DNA of 64,000 bases from Methylococcales bacterium (GTDB lineage: Bacteria; Pseudomonadota; Gammaproteobacteria; Methylococcales; Methylomonadaceae): the NCBI GenBank assembly GCA_030654015.1, contig JAURYI010000092.1, forward strand, positions 1 through 64,000, given 5' to 3'. Positions 45,703-53,930 of the stretch are shown here, piece after piece. Position numbers and translations under genes: made by a program. A model generated the notes under the pieces. That model saw only the letters and a list, made by a program, of their open reading frames with translations. It was not told where the DNA came from and ran no database searches. Position 1 is the stretch's first letter. Each line of letters begins with the position of its first letter.

Positions 45703-46428
45703 CTATGCGCCGCTTGATGGTTTGCGGTTTATAAAAATTGAAATCAATATTGTAGATGGTTTGCAGGCGTTCAAAAATGCTTGGAATACCCGGTTCAGGT
45801 GTCGAGTTTTGCGGAGATGTCGATGGATAGTCGAACTTGATTTCTGGGTTTTGAGCGCGGTGGGCATTTCTTCTGGACTGAGAATGCTATCAACGTAACC
45901 AGTGTCTATCGCACTGCGCGGCATACCATCAAAGCCAGAACTGTCTACACTCTGCGCAAATACCAGCCCGCCGCTCTCATGTACATCCATAATGCCCGCA
46001 CTGCCATCCGATCCCGTCCCAGACAGCACGATGGCCACTGCTTTTCCCCCCCATGCAGTCGCCAAGGAACGAAAAAAAGTGTTAATCGGCAGGCTGAGTA
46101 CCTTATCCTCAGGGCGATCTGTGCAGATGAGTTCATCCCCGTCAATCACCATATCTTTTTTGGGTGGTAGCAAGTAAATGGTGTTAGGTGCGATTATTTC
46201 GCGCTCCATCACCGAAATCACAGGCATGGTCGTGTAGCGTTCTAAATGTTCACCCATCAGACTTTTGAAATCAGGCGACAGGTGACGAATAACAACGAAC
46301 GCCATGCCGCTGTCCACAGGCATGGCGCGAAATAATTTTTCCAACGCTTCTAATCCGCCTGCTGACGCGCCAATACCAACGATATAAGTCGCTCGTGCCG
46401 CAGGGGTTTTAGTATTCTTTTTAACCAT
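45703..46428 (-). CDS. CheB methylesterase domain (5' part of the frameshifted CheB-CheR fusion)
   Basis: The first about 193 residues are a CheB esterase domain without a receiver domain: GIGASAGGLEAL (Ser22), VIRHLSPD (His49) and SGTGSDGSAGI (Asp141) give the catalytic triad. After about residue 193 the sequence becomes unlike any CheB, while the -1 frame carries the expected linker and the CheR N-terminal helices (IFERLQTIYNIDFNFYKPQ) into the downstream gene. A one-base loss near 45846-45852, in a run of AAAACCC, explains this. The true unit is therefore 41858-46428. It is either a mutation in this strain or a sequence error. Confidence 0.82.
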   Translation of the reverse strand: MVKKNTKTPAARATYIVGIGASAGGLEALEKLFRAMPVDSGMAFVVIRHLSPDFKSLMGEHLERYTTMPVISVMEREIIAPNTIYLLPPKKDMVIDGDELICTDRPEDKVLSLPINTFFRSLATAWGGKAVAIVLSGTGSDGSAGIMDVHESGGLVFAQSVDSSGFDGMPRSAIDTGYVDSILSPEEMPTALKTQKSSSTIHRHLRKTRHLNRVFQAFLNACKPSTILISIFINRKPSSGA

Positions 46429-46551
46429 AACTATTATTTTACTTATATTTTTTGAGATTATATTCTCGCTATAATACTTAATAATTATGGTGTAGTCTGT
46501 TCATTCGCCTACACAGTGTAGTTTTTTTAGATGTATCGCTGATATGTTGGA

Positions 46552-47124
46552 TTAGATGTTTTGCTTCAAAGCCAATAATTCCGCTTCCAAGACACGGCAA
46601 TGTTCCGTTGTACCACGCCATAAATCCAATACCGCATTCAAGATTAATTGTGTGGTAGCCATATCCCGATGAATACTTTTATTGGCTTGATAGGCGGCTT
46701 CTGGTGTCATGCCCTGTTCAATGGCTCGCAGTTGTGCCGCCATAATCTGATCTACCCCCAGAATGTGGTACACCAGCCATGAGGTAATAAAACGCACTAC
46801 GTTTTCTGCCGTTTGTACAGCATCTTCATCGGCATTGCTATGTAACTGCAAACGGCTTAAATCATAAATAAAGGAATTGTGTTCCATGTGGTGCAGGGCA
46901 AAGAATTGCGGATCAATGTTACGCTCTTTCATCATCGCCTCTTCATCGGTAAAATGTTGATGGGCATAATCCAGTAATTCTTGTAGCGTTTGTTCGACCA
47001 TCTCTTCGCTGGGGACACCGATGGCAAAACAATCGGCGAGTTTATTCAGCAACACAAAAAGACCTGCGTGTTGGCTATCAACCAGTTCTATGTGGGTTTC
47101 AAAATGTTCTGACCACTCTAGCAT
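46552..47124 (-). CDS. bacteriohemerythrin
   Basis: Non-haem di-iron O2-binding four-helix bundle, 190 residues against about 130 for the core. Iron ligand motifs are in order: HIELVDSQHAGLF, HFTDEEAMM, HHMEHNSF and HILGVDQIM, matching the His/Glu/Asp set of hemerythrins. About 55 extra residues follow the last helix. AGGAGAGA lies upstream of the ATG. It sits next to the CheB-CheR locus, so an O2-sensing or O2-supply role is plausible, but separate regulation is likely because of the gap. Confidence 0.9.
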   Translation of the reverse strand: MLEWSEHFETHIELVDSQHAGLFVLLNKLADCFAIGVPSEEMVEQTLQELLDYAHQHFTDEEAMMKERNIDPQFFALHHMEHNSFIYDLSRLQLHSNADEDAVQTAENVVRFITSWLVYHILGVDQIMAAQLRAIEQGMTPEAAYQANKSIHRDMATTQLILNAVLDLWRGTTEHCRVLEAELLALKQNI

Positions 47125-47202
47125 GACGCTCTCTCCTGATAGGATAATTATAATTTTTTAAGCTGGTACACCGTCAGTTTAGTTATGACGGGTAAGGTGA
47201 CT

Positions 47203-47236
47203 AGACCTGCGAGGTTTTAAAAACCTCGCAGGTCTT
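47203..47236. repeat. 34-bp perfect palindromic repeat, intergenic copy
   Basis: The palindrome begins AGACCTGCGAGGTTTT and is identical over all 34 bases to the copy inside the RND adaptor gene at 58747-58780. Here it lies in the 174-base gap between bacteriohemerythrin and sdhE and may also end the sdhBE transcript. Confidence 0.75.
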
Positions 47237-47298
47237 TATCGCACCGTCATAATAAAAGACTGACTAATAATGTAAAGATTCGTAGATGACGGGGTGAC

Positions 47299-47496
47299 TT
47301 AGGGTTTTACGCGCCAATCCCCGTTCAGCAAAACCACCAGCAACTCATCATCTTCGAGACACAACAACTGGGCGAAGCGCGTTTTTTCAGCCGTATCCGC
47401 CGTCAGATAATCGGTTGCCAAATAATTTTCCAGTAATAAATCCAGTTCTTTCATGCCGCGCCGACATTGCCATTTTACTTTTGCCAGTTCGCTCAC
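47299..47496 (-). CDS. sdhE: FAD assembly factor SdhE
   Basis: Helps attach FAD covalently to the flavoprotein subunit of succinate dehydrogenase. The 65-residue protein is shorter than E. coli SdhE (88) but keeps the decisive RRGMKELD motif (residues 12-19) and the LCLEDDEL helix. Its ATG overlaps the sdhB stop by four bases, so the two are translationally coupled. Its target sdhA is not nearby. Confidence 0.88.
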   Translation of the reverse strand: MSELAKVKWQCRRGMKELDLLLENYLATDYLTADTAEKTRFAQLLCLEDDELLVVLLNGDWRVKP

Positions 47497-48272
47497 TGTC
47501 TTTGAATCAGCAGTTTTTTAATTTCGGCAATGGCTTTGGCAGGATTCAAGCCTTTTGGGCAGGTGTCGGTGCAGTTCATGATGGTGTGACAACGATACAG
47601 TTTGAACGGGTCTTCCAGTTCATCCAAGCGTTCGCCTGTGGTTTCATCACGGCTATCGACCACCCAGCGGTAGGCTTGCAATAAGACCGCAGGGCCTAAA
47701 TAGCGTTCACTGTTCCACCAGTAACTGGGGCAACTGGTAGAACAACAGGCGCATAAAACGCAATCATATAAACCGTCGAGTTTGGCGCGGTCTTCTTTGC
47801 TTTGGAGGCGTTCAGAATCGGCAGGTGCAGGCGTTTCTGACTCCAGCCACGGTTTAATAGAGCTGTATTGCGCATAAAAATGGCTCAAATCGGCAACCAA
47901 ATCTTTCACCACCGCCATGTGCGGCAACGGAAAAATCTTGATAGTGTCGGGATAAGAATCAATGGCTTTGGTACACGCCAAGGTATTTTTGCCGTTGACC
48001 ATCATGGCGCACGAACCACATACGCCTTCACGACAAGAACGACGAAATGTCAGGGTGCTGTCGATGTCATTTTTGATTTTTAAAATGGCATCCAGCACCA
48101 TCGGGCCGCAATCATCCATGTCTAATTCATAAATATCAATGCGCGGATTTTCGCCCGAATCGGGATTCCAGCGATAAACTTCAAAACTGCGTACATTCTT
48201 CGCGCCTGCGCGCGCTTTAAAGGTTTTACCCGCTGTTAATACTGAGTTTTTGGGTAGGGTGAATTCAGCCAT
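47493..48272 (-). CDS. sdhB: succinate dehydrogenase iron-sulfur subunit
   Basis: Carries electrons from the flavoprotein to the quinone site. The 259-residue protein has all three cluster motifs: [2Fe-2S] ligands in CREGVCGSC plus a later Cys, [4Fe-4S] in [12 protein letters not shown], and [3Fe-4S] in [17 protein letters not shown]. The start is 29 residues longer than in short SdhB forms but begins with a plausible strand. The genes sdhC, sdhD and sdhA normally precede sdhB. Here a glutaredoxin/CcdA-like gene precedes it, so sdhB-sdhE is detached from the rest of complex II. Confidence 0.93.
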   Translation of the reverse strand: MAEFTLPKNSVLTAGKTFKARAGAKNVRSFEVYRWNPDSGENPRIDIYELDMDDCGPMVLDAILKIKNDIDSTLTFRRSCREGVCGSCAMMVNGKNTLACTKAIDSYPDTIKIFPLPHMAVVKDLVADLSHFYAQYSSIKPWLESETPAPADSERLQSKEDRAKLDGLYDCVLCACCSTSCPSYWWNSERYLGPAVLLQAYRWVVDSRDETTGERLDELEDPFKLYRCHTIMNCTDTCPKGLNPAKAIAEIKKLLIQRQ

Positions 48273-48311
48273 GCGTAAAATCTCTCTGTTGATAAGAATT
48301 AGTGACGAAGT

Positions 48312-49478
48312 CTACGCTACCAGTAAATAAATGCCTAGCCCGACCATCGTTAAACCGCTGATAAATTTCAGCCACCGTCCTTCTTTTTCTTGCAGACGGT
48401 GTTGGCTCAGGGTGATAACGCCGATGGATAAAATAAGCAGGTCATCCAGCATATAGGCAATATTATAAAGTAGCAGGTAACTGTAATAGCTGATGTTATC
48501 CAATTGTTTCAGCGTCAAAATGCGCGTGTACAAGGCAGGAAACCCTGAGGTACACATAAATTCTACTATCTGCACCAACAAAGCCAATACCACCGCGCCA
48601 ATGATTGCCGCCGTCATATTTTTGGCTTGCAGAATGTTGCGTATGCGTTCATAAATAGCGGGTTTAGCGGCATTTGGAATGGATAAACTCACGCCCCAGC
48701 CAAATCGCCAGAAGTCTTTAAGATTCAGCAATCCCGCGACTAACGCAATAACAGCAATCGCTATTTCTGACACGCGCGATAACCCAATCAGCAAAAATAA
48801 ATTCAGCCACGCCGCCATAAACATAAAATAGGCAATGCCTTCAACGGCAACAAATGTCCCTGCGATTGCCAGCATACGCGGTCGGTTATTCATCGGCGCA
48901 AGCAAGGCAATCACCAGCAATAATACCCACATCGAACACGGATTAAAGCCATCTAATAAGCCCATTGCGATAGTGAATAACGGTAAGCCCACTTCTTCCA
49001 GCGATAATTTATACCCTAAAAAATTGACGGCAAAGGTCGGCTTCGCGGGCGTGTTTGCTTCACAGGAAACCACTTGCTCCGCTTGACAACTGCCTGAGCT
49101 ATCCTGATTGTTGTTGGCAGGTGGCGTTTGCGCCAACACATCACGAATCAACTGCCCTGTGCTGGTTTCATCCGAATAGCCAATCAACAACTGCCCTCTG
49201 ATTTGAAAAGCGGGTATACGCACGACTCTTATACCTTGATTTTTAGCCAGTAATTGCAACCGCTGCAATGCGTCAGGCTGTTTGGCTATATCAATAATGA
49301 CGATTTTTAACGCGGGTTGTTCTTGTTGTAGCGTGTGTAAAAAAGTTTCTGCTTTCGCACAATGCGGACAACCCTCACGCACAAATACTTCAATATCGGC
49401 TGGCACTTCCGCATAAGCAAAAGAAGTCGCCATCAATAGCAGAAATAACATAAACAGCTTAGGTATGGTCTTCAACAT
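48312..49478 (-). CDS. periplasmic glutaredoxin-like domain fused to a CcdA/DsbD-type membrane domain
   Basis: A 388-residue redox protein. The signal/anchor (residues 1-23) is followed by a thioredoxin-fold domain with the active-site motif CPHC (Cys37, Cys40) and cis-Pro region RIPAF. A linker contains a Cys-rich spot (SSGSCQAEQVVSCE). Then come six or more membrane helices from about residue 165, with paired cysteines in GFNPCSMW and EFMCTSGFP, as in CcdA/DsbD electron carriers. It should move reducing power from the cytoplasm to the periplasm, its own CPHC domain being the receiver. It lies 39 bases before sdhB, so co-transcription is possible. The substrate is unknown. Confidence 0.78.
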   Translation of the reverse strand: MLKTIPKLFMLFLLLMATSFAYAEVPADIEVFVREGCPHCAKAETFLHTLQQEQPALKIVIIDIAKQPDALQRLQLLAKNQGIRVVRIPAFQIRGQLLIGYSDETSTGQLIRDVLAQTPPANNNQDSSGSCQAEQVVSCEANTPAKPTFAVNFLGYKLSLEEVGLPLFTIAMGLLDGFNPCSMWVLLLVIALLAPMNNRPRMLAIAGTFVAVEGIAYFMFMAAWLNLFLLIGLSRVSEIAIAVIALVAGLLNLKDFWRFGWGVSLSIPNAAKPAIYERIRNILQAKNMTAAIIGAVVLALLVQIVEFMCTSGFPALYTRILTLKQLDNISYYSYLLLYNIAYMLDDLLILSIGVITLSQHRLQEKEGRWLKFISGLTMVGLGIYLLVA

Positions 49479-49727
49479 AATTATTTTCCCAAGAGATTAA
49501 GAATATCTAAATGGTATAGCAAATACCAAAACTGACTAAAAGATTCTGTCAGACTGTCGATATATGAGCCATTCAACGGAAGCCATAGTTCAAACTCACT
49601 ACATTATATCGAGACTATAGGCTAAATACGCCCGTCCTCTTTGCGTGTCTTTCGTGTTGCTTACGGATAAAAATGCGTCAAATGACACATCTGTTTTATG
49701 TTAGATAACATAGTAAATAACTAATAG

Positions 49728-49759
49728 CCTGATTTTTATTATCAGCATCAGGTTTTTTC
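49728..49759 (+). terminator. terminator-like hairpin in the leader region of the sigma factor gene
   Basis: Stem CCTGAT (49728-49733) / ATCAGG (49747-49752) is followed by six T. A competing partner ATCAG (49741-49745) could form an alternative stem. No gene on the plus strand precedes it within the 365-base gap 49479-49843, so it would act as an attenuator or end a short RNA. The rest of the gap holds only a fragment of the GTGTCTTTCGTG repeat (about 49650-49663). Confidence 0.4.
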
Positions 49760-49843
49760 ATAGATGCTTAGCGGCTAAACAAGACATGGCAAGGAAATTG
49801 CTTTCAGTAGTGATATGAACCACACTATCTTTAGAGTCTTATT

Positions 49844-50359
49844 TTGTCGGCAATACTACTTAACTCTACTCAAATAGCGCAGCTGTTTCAGAATCATAAT
49901 GCAGCCATTGTGGCATTTTTACTTAATCGTGTGGCGTGTCCTGAAACCGCACAGGATTTAAGTCAGGAAACCTATTTACGCTTACTCAATAAAGGCGAGA
50001 TAACGCATGATGAAAATATCATCGGTTATCTGTTTCGGATCGCCGACCGTTTAGCGATCGACTATCTGCGTCAGGGGCATTTACCCAGAAATAACACCGT
50101 TGCACTCACCGATGATTTACACTGCCCCCAGCTACAACCCGATGTACTCACCGAATTACGCGAGCGATGCCAACTGGTATTAGATGCCATCAATTCTTTA
50201 CCGCTTAAATATCAACGGGTATTTTTATTGCGCAAAATTGATGAACTGAGTTACAACCAAATCGCCCAGCAACTGGCTATTTCTGAAAAAACCGTGCAGC
50301 GTTATTTAGTCAATGCCCTGCTGCATTGTCATCATTATCTGGAAAATCCACCTCGTTAA
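49844..50359 (+). CDS. FecI-like extracytoplasmic-function sigma factor
   Basis: A 171-residue ECF sigma factor of the iron-starvation group. Region 2 includes CPETAQDLSQETYLRLL and YLFRIADRLAIDYLR. Region 4 has the helix-turn-helix SYNQIAQQLAISEKTVQRYL. It probably starts at TTG (49844), since no in-frame ATG gives a full region 2 start; the exact start is uncertain. Its stop overlaps the fecR start (TAATG). With fecR and a TonB receptor bearing a signalling domain it forms a complete transenvelope iron-uptake switch, except that fecR is interrupted. Confidence 0.88.
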   Translation: MSAILLNSTQIAQLFQNHNAAIVAFLLNRVACPETAQDLSQETYLRLLNKGEITHDENIIGYLFRIADRLAIDYLRQGHLPRNNTVALTDDLHCPQLQPDVLTELRERCQLVLDAINSLPLKYQRVFLLRKIDELSYNQIAQQLAISEKTVQRYLVNALLHCHHYLENPPR

Positions 50360-51003
50360 TGCAGCACACTCCACAGCAATTAAAACAAGCAGTCACATGG
50401 TTTGTGCGTCTACAATCTGAACAATGTTCTGAGCAAGATCAGCAACTGTTTGCAACGTGGTTAGCCAAAGACGCAGCACACCGTGCGGCATACACAAAAG
50501 CCGAACAGTTGTGGGGCACAATGGACAGCCTCAAAACACTGGATGACATTCCCGCACTCACCAAAGCGCGTCACGCAAAACCCGAAAAATCACACCTATC
50601 CATTATCGCCTCATTCGTATTGATAACATTGCTGGGTGGTGCGGCATATAGCGAATACAGTGCTGAAACGCTGACTTATACCACCGTACAAGGCGAACAT
50701 CGGCATATCATACTGGCAGATAATTCACAGGTTGACCTGAATACCGACACCCAACTACAAGTCAAAATTTCTCTGTTACAACGGCAAGTGCAGCTGGTGC
50801 AGGGTGAAGCCTTGTTTACTGTCAGTCATGAGCCACTGAGAAACTTTACCGTACAAGCCGATACCCTGCGTATTCGTGACATAGGTACGCGTTTTAATGT
50901 CCATCTTGAACCTGAACGGGTTGCCGTCGCTGTGTTAGAAGGTGAAGTTGAACTTGATGACGGGCAGTCAGTAAACCATCAATCATTATCAGCAGGAAAT
51001 TAG
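50359..51003 (+). CDS. FecR-like anti-sigma regulator, N-terminal part ending at an in-frame amber codon
   Basis: From the ATG at 50359 (overlapping the sigma stop as TAATG) the protein is 214 residues. It has the cytoplasmic DUF4880 domain (AVTWFVRLQSEQ, FATWLAKDAAHRAAYTKAE), one membrane helix (about residues 78-93) and the periplasmic FecR domain up to LSAGN. A TAG at 51001-51003 ends the frame where the family continues. The same frame is open beyond it and encodes the missing C-terminal domain. One base change, most simply Gln CAG to TAG, explains it. Signalling from the receptor would probably be lost unless the codon is read through. Confidence 0.85.
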   Translation: MQHTPQQLKQAVTWFVRLQSEQCSEQDQQLFATWLAKDAAHRAAYTKAEQLWGTMDSLKTLDDIPALTKARHAKPEKSHLSIIASFVLITLLGGAAYSEYSAETLTYTTVQGEHRHIILADNSQVDLNTDTQLQVKISLLQRQVQLVQGEALFTVSHEPLRNFTVQADTLRIRDIGTRFNVHLEPERVAVAVLEGEVELDDGQSVNHQSLSAGN

Positions 51004-51309
51004 CGCGTTTACACCAAAAACACAGGATTAAGTCAGTCGGAAACCGTTACTACCGATACTGTCACTGCGTGGCTGGATGGGCATCTGGTGTTTAAACGCG
51101 CACCGTTACGCCAAGTCACTGCTGAATTGGAACGTTATCACCCTGTAAAATTTGTGTTTGCCAATCAGGAACTCGCGCACGAAACTCTGAGCGGCACGTT
51201 CGAGGCGAATAATCTGGAGCCCTTCTTACACGCTATTGAAACCCTGTTACCTGTTCGCGCAAAACACCAAGGCAAAACCATTGTGTTACAGCGAACACAA
51301 AAAAAATAA
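51004..51309 (+). pseudogene. detached C-terminal domain of FecR
   Basis: Open in the same frame directly after the TAG. It encodes the usual AWLDGHLVFKRAPLRQVTAE segment and the STN-like end that contacts the TonB receptor's signalling domain. An ATG-like start exists only at 51088, inside the domain, with no ribosome-binding site, so independent translation is unlikely. Confidence 0.75.
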
Positions 51310-51399
51310 AAAGTTTGTCCAGTTGAGCGGTGCAGTTTCGTTATTAACTAAGTAGCCCTGTAAAAAATTCAGAGCATTTACTTAACCAACGGAGTTTTT

Positions 51400-53835
51400 A
51401 TGATTAATCCGCCTTTCAAACCGCGCAATCTGTCGTTATTAGCGTTACTACTAGCTAACGCGCTTGATGCTCAAGCTGCCCAAGAAACCTATAACTACAA
51501 TTTACCTGCACAACCTGCGTCCAGTACCTTGGATCAAATTGCCAAATCTTCAAAAACCCAGCTGATTTATGCCGATAAAAACGTGCAAGGCGTAACCGCC
51601 GCACCGGTAAAAGGCAATTACACCGCACAACAAGCCTTAACAGTCGCACTGGGCAGCACAGAATTAACGCAAGAAAAAGTGGATGATCGCTTAATTACCG
51701 TCAAAAAAGCTCCGCCTAAAGCAAATGCCAATGATTCAAAAACATTGGCAACAATGACAGTTACAGACAAAACGGATAAGGCTAATGTCAACGCACCTGA
51801 TAACGCCACTTACAACATCGTTGATGCCGTAACCGCGACTAAAACCGACACGCCCATCATGCAAACGCCGATGTCCGTTAAAGTCGTGCCTAAGCAGGTG
51901 TTGAAAGATCAGCAAGTGATTACCGTTGACCAAGCGTTACGCAACGTCAGTGGCGCAGTTGCGGGTGCAGGTGGTACAGGCAACTTTTTTCTGCGCGGCT
52001 TTGGTAACTCTAATGTGTATCGTGATGGCTTTTTAAATCAAAGCCTATGGTCGCACACTGAAGACCTCGCCAATATTGAACGGGTTGAAGTATTGAAAGG
52101 ACCAGGGTCTATTTTATACGGACGCTCTGAACCGGGTGGATTGGTGAATTTTGTCACTAAGTCGCCGTTGAACACGCCTTATTACAGCCTGAGCCAGCAA
52201 TTCGGTTCATTCGATTTATATCGCACCAATATTGATGCTACAGGTCCTCTGACGGAAAACAAAGACCTCGCCTATCGTTTTAATCTGGGTTATCAAACCG
52301 ATAGAACGTTTCAACAGTTTGGTGGCAATGAACGTTTATTTGTTGCCCCAAGTTTACGCTGGAATATCTCCGATAAAACCACCTCCACGTTAAAAGTCGA
52401 ATACAGTGATATTAAAGAAAAGGGACGAGGTACTGTGCCGTTGATGGGCAATCGCCCCGCGCCTATTTCACGCGAGTTAAATCTGGGTGATCCGTGGAAT
52501 CGACAAGAAGATGAATATGTCATGGTATCGTTGAACACCGAACATAACTTCAATGACAACTGGAAACTGCGCCATCGGTTCAATTTCAGTAATCATGAAT
52601 TAACCATGACAGGCTTTTATCCTGATGGTGCGTGGGCTTCCATTGACCCATTAGTCGGTGATATTAGCCGCTCTTTCTTTGCGCAAAATATGGACGACAA
52701 AGACTATATCCATAACTTTTTCAACTCCGTTGAAGTAACTGGAAAATTTGAAACAGGCTTTGCTAAACACACGTTATTAATGGGCGGTGATTATTATCGC
52801 AGTGATAGTCGGTTTACATCGGCAGGTTTTGGCGCAAACCCAAATCAGTACGATGTCAGCAATATCTATCTGCCTACGCACCAAGCAGGATCGCCTGCTA
52901 TTGATGCCGCCGATATAACGACCTCTCGCTTAACCCTACCTTGGTTTGGTCTTTATATGCAGGATCAAATTGAACTGCCTTATAACGTGCATTTATTGGG
53001 CGGCTTTCGTTATGACAACGCGGAAAGTAATGGTATAGCGACTGGCGAATATGCAACTGATCGCACGCGCTCGCATGAAGATAAAATTTCTCCACGCGGC
53101 GGCATGGTATGGCAACCGATTCCTGAATTATCAGTTTACGGTAGCTATACTGAAAACTTCGGCGCATCAAATACGGTAAACCGAGGCATTCCATTACCGC
53201 CACAAACTGCTAAACAATGGGAAACGGGTATCAAAACCGAACTGTTCGATGGGCGTTTCACAGGTACAATCGCTTATTTCGACCTGAAAAAGCAAAATTT
53301 ACCTGTATCGGTCGATCCATTTACCACCAAAGCAGTTGGACAAGCTGAAAGTAAAGGCTTAGATCTGGACGTAACGGGTGAAATTCTAACGGGTTGGAAT
53401 GTCATTGGTGCTTATGCCTACACGCCGTTTGCTAAAACTGTTGATAACGGTATGGAAACAGACCCAGTGACTGGCTTGGATGTGGCTTCAGCACAAAACG
53501 GCAAACGGCTGAACAACGCACCCAGAAACAGCGGCAGTTTATGGACAACGTATGAGCCACAAATAAAATACTGGCACGGGCTGAAAGTGGGCGCGGGTAT
53601 GCAGGGCGTGGGTAAACGTGAAATCGGTTATAACGAAACCGCGCAAGCACCCGGTTATGTGACGATGAATTTAATGGCAAGCCAACTATGGAAGGTCGGC
53701 AAATCAAAAGTAACCGCGCAACTGAACGTCGATAACCTGCTGGATAAAACCTATATCGGCAGCATCTACAGTTATGGCCCAAGCAATTACGGTGCACCGC
53801 GCACATTCATGGGTTCAATCAAAATAGAGTATTAA
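51400..53835 (+). CDS. TonB-dependent siderophore receptor with N-terminal signalling (STN) domain
   Basis: Outer-membrane receptor of 811 residues importing a ferric siderophore with TonB energy. The signal peptide ends near DAQAA (residues 22-26). The secretin/TonB N-terminal domain (about 30-105, LDQIAKSSKTQLIYADKNVQG) senses the ligand state and signals to FecR. The plug (about 145-260) includes VDQALRNVSGA and VLKGPGSILYGRSEPGG, followed by a beta barrel ending in Tyr (SIKIEY), as needed for insertion. ACGGAG-like spacing (ACGGAGTTTTT) precedes the ATG. It completes the sigma/anti-sigma/receptor set. The siderophore cannot be told. Confidence 0.92.
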   Translation: MINPPFKPRNLSLLALLLANALDAQAAQETYNYNLPAQPASSTLDQIAKSSKTQLIYADKNVQGVTAAPVKGNYTAQQALTVALGSTELTQEKVDDRLITVKKAPPKANANDSKTLATMTVTDKTDKANVNAPDNATYNIVDAVTATKTDTPIMQTPMSVKVVPKQVLKDQQVITVDQALRNVSGAVAGAGGTGNFFLRGFGNSNVYRDGFLNQSLWSHTEDLANIERVEVLKGPGSILYGRSEPGGLVNFVTKSPLNTPYYSLSQQFGSFDLYRTNIDATGPLTENKDLAYRFNLGYQTDRTFQQFGGNERLFVAPSLRWNISDKTTSTLKVEYSDIKEKGRGTVPLMGNRPAPISRELNLGDPWNRQEDEYVMVSLNTEHNFNDNWKLRHRFNFSNHELTMTGFYPDGAWASIDPLVGDISRSFFAQNMDDKDYIHNFFNSVEVTGKFETGFAKHTLLMGGDYYRSDSRFTSAGFGANPNQYDVSNIYLPTHQAGSPAIDAADITTSRLTLPWFGLYMQDQIELPYNVHLLGGFRYDNAESNGIATGEYATDRTRSHEDKISPRGGMVWQPIPELSVYGSYTENFGASNTVNRGIPLPPQTAKQWETGIKTELFDGRFTGTIAYFDLKKQNLPVSVDPFTTKAVGQAESKGLDLDVTGEILTGWNVIGAYAYTPFAKTVDNGMETDPVTGLDVASAQNGKRLNNAPRNSGSLWTTYEPQIKYWHGLKVGAGMQGVGKREIGYNETAQAPGYVTMNLMASQLWKVGKSKVTAQLNVDNLLDKTYIGSIYSYGPSNYGAPRTFMGSIKIEY

Positions 53836-53841
53836 TCAGCG

Positions 53842-53915
53842 GTAGGGTGGACAACGCTTTTTTGCCCACCTTTTTGCCAATAAAAGTGGTGGGCAAAAAA
53901 ACCTGCCCACCCTAC
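53842..53915. repeat. 74-bp hairpin repeat of the GTAGGGTGG type
   Basis: Outer arms GTAGGGTGG / CCACCCTAC and an inner perfect pair TTTTTTGCCCACC (53858-53870) / GGTGGGCAAAAAA (53888-53900). It lies just after the receptor stop. The T-rich loop could end the receptor transcript. It also fakes a longer N-terminus for the next gene. Confidence 0.65.
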
Positions 53916-53930
53916 GATTCACAACTAACA

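Noticed and set aside
45703-45890. Programmed -1 frameshift between CheB and CheR
   Set aside because: The needed shift is -1, but no X XXY YYZ heptamer in the CheB phase and no clear downstream pseudoknot was seen. A base loss in AAAACCC is simpler.
53847-53930. N-terminal extension of the PepSY protein
   Set aside because: It is wholly inside the GTAGGGTGG hairpin repeat. The membrane-protein start is at 53931 or 53934.
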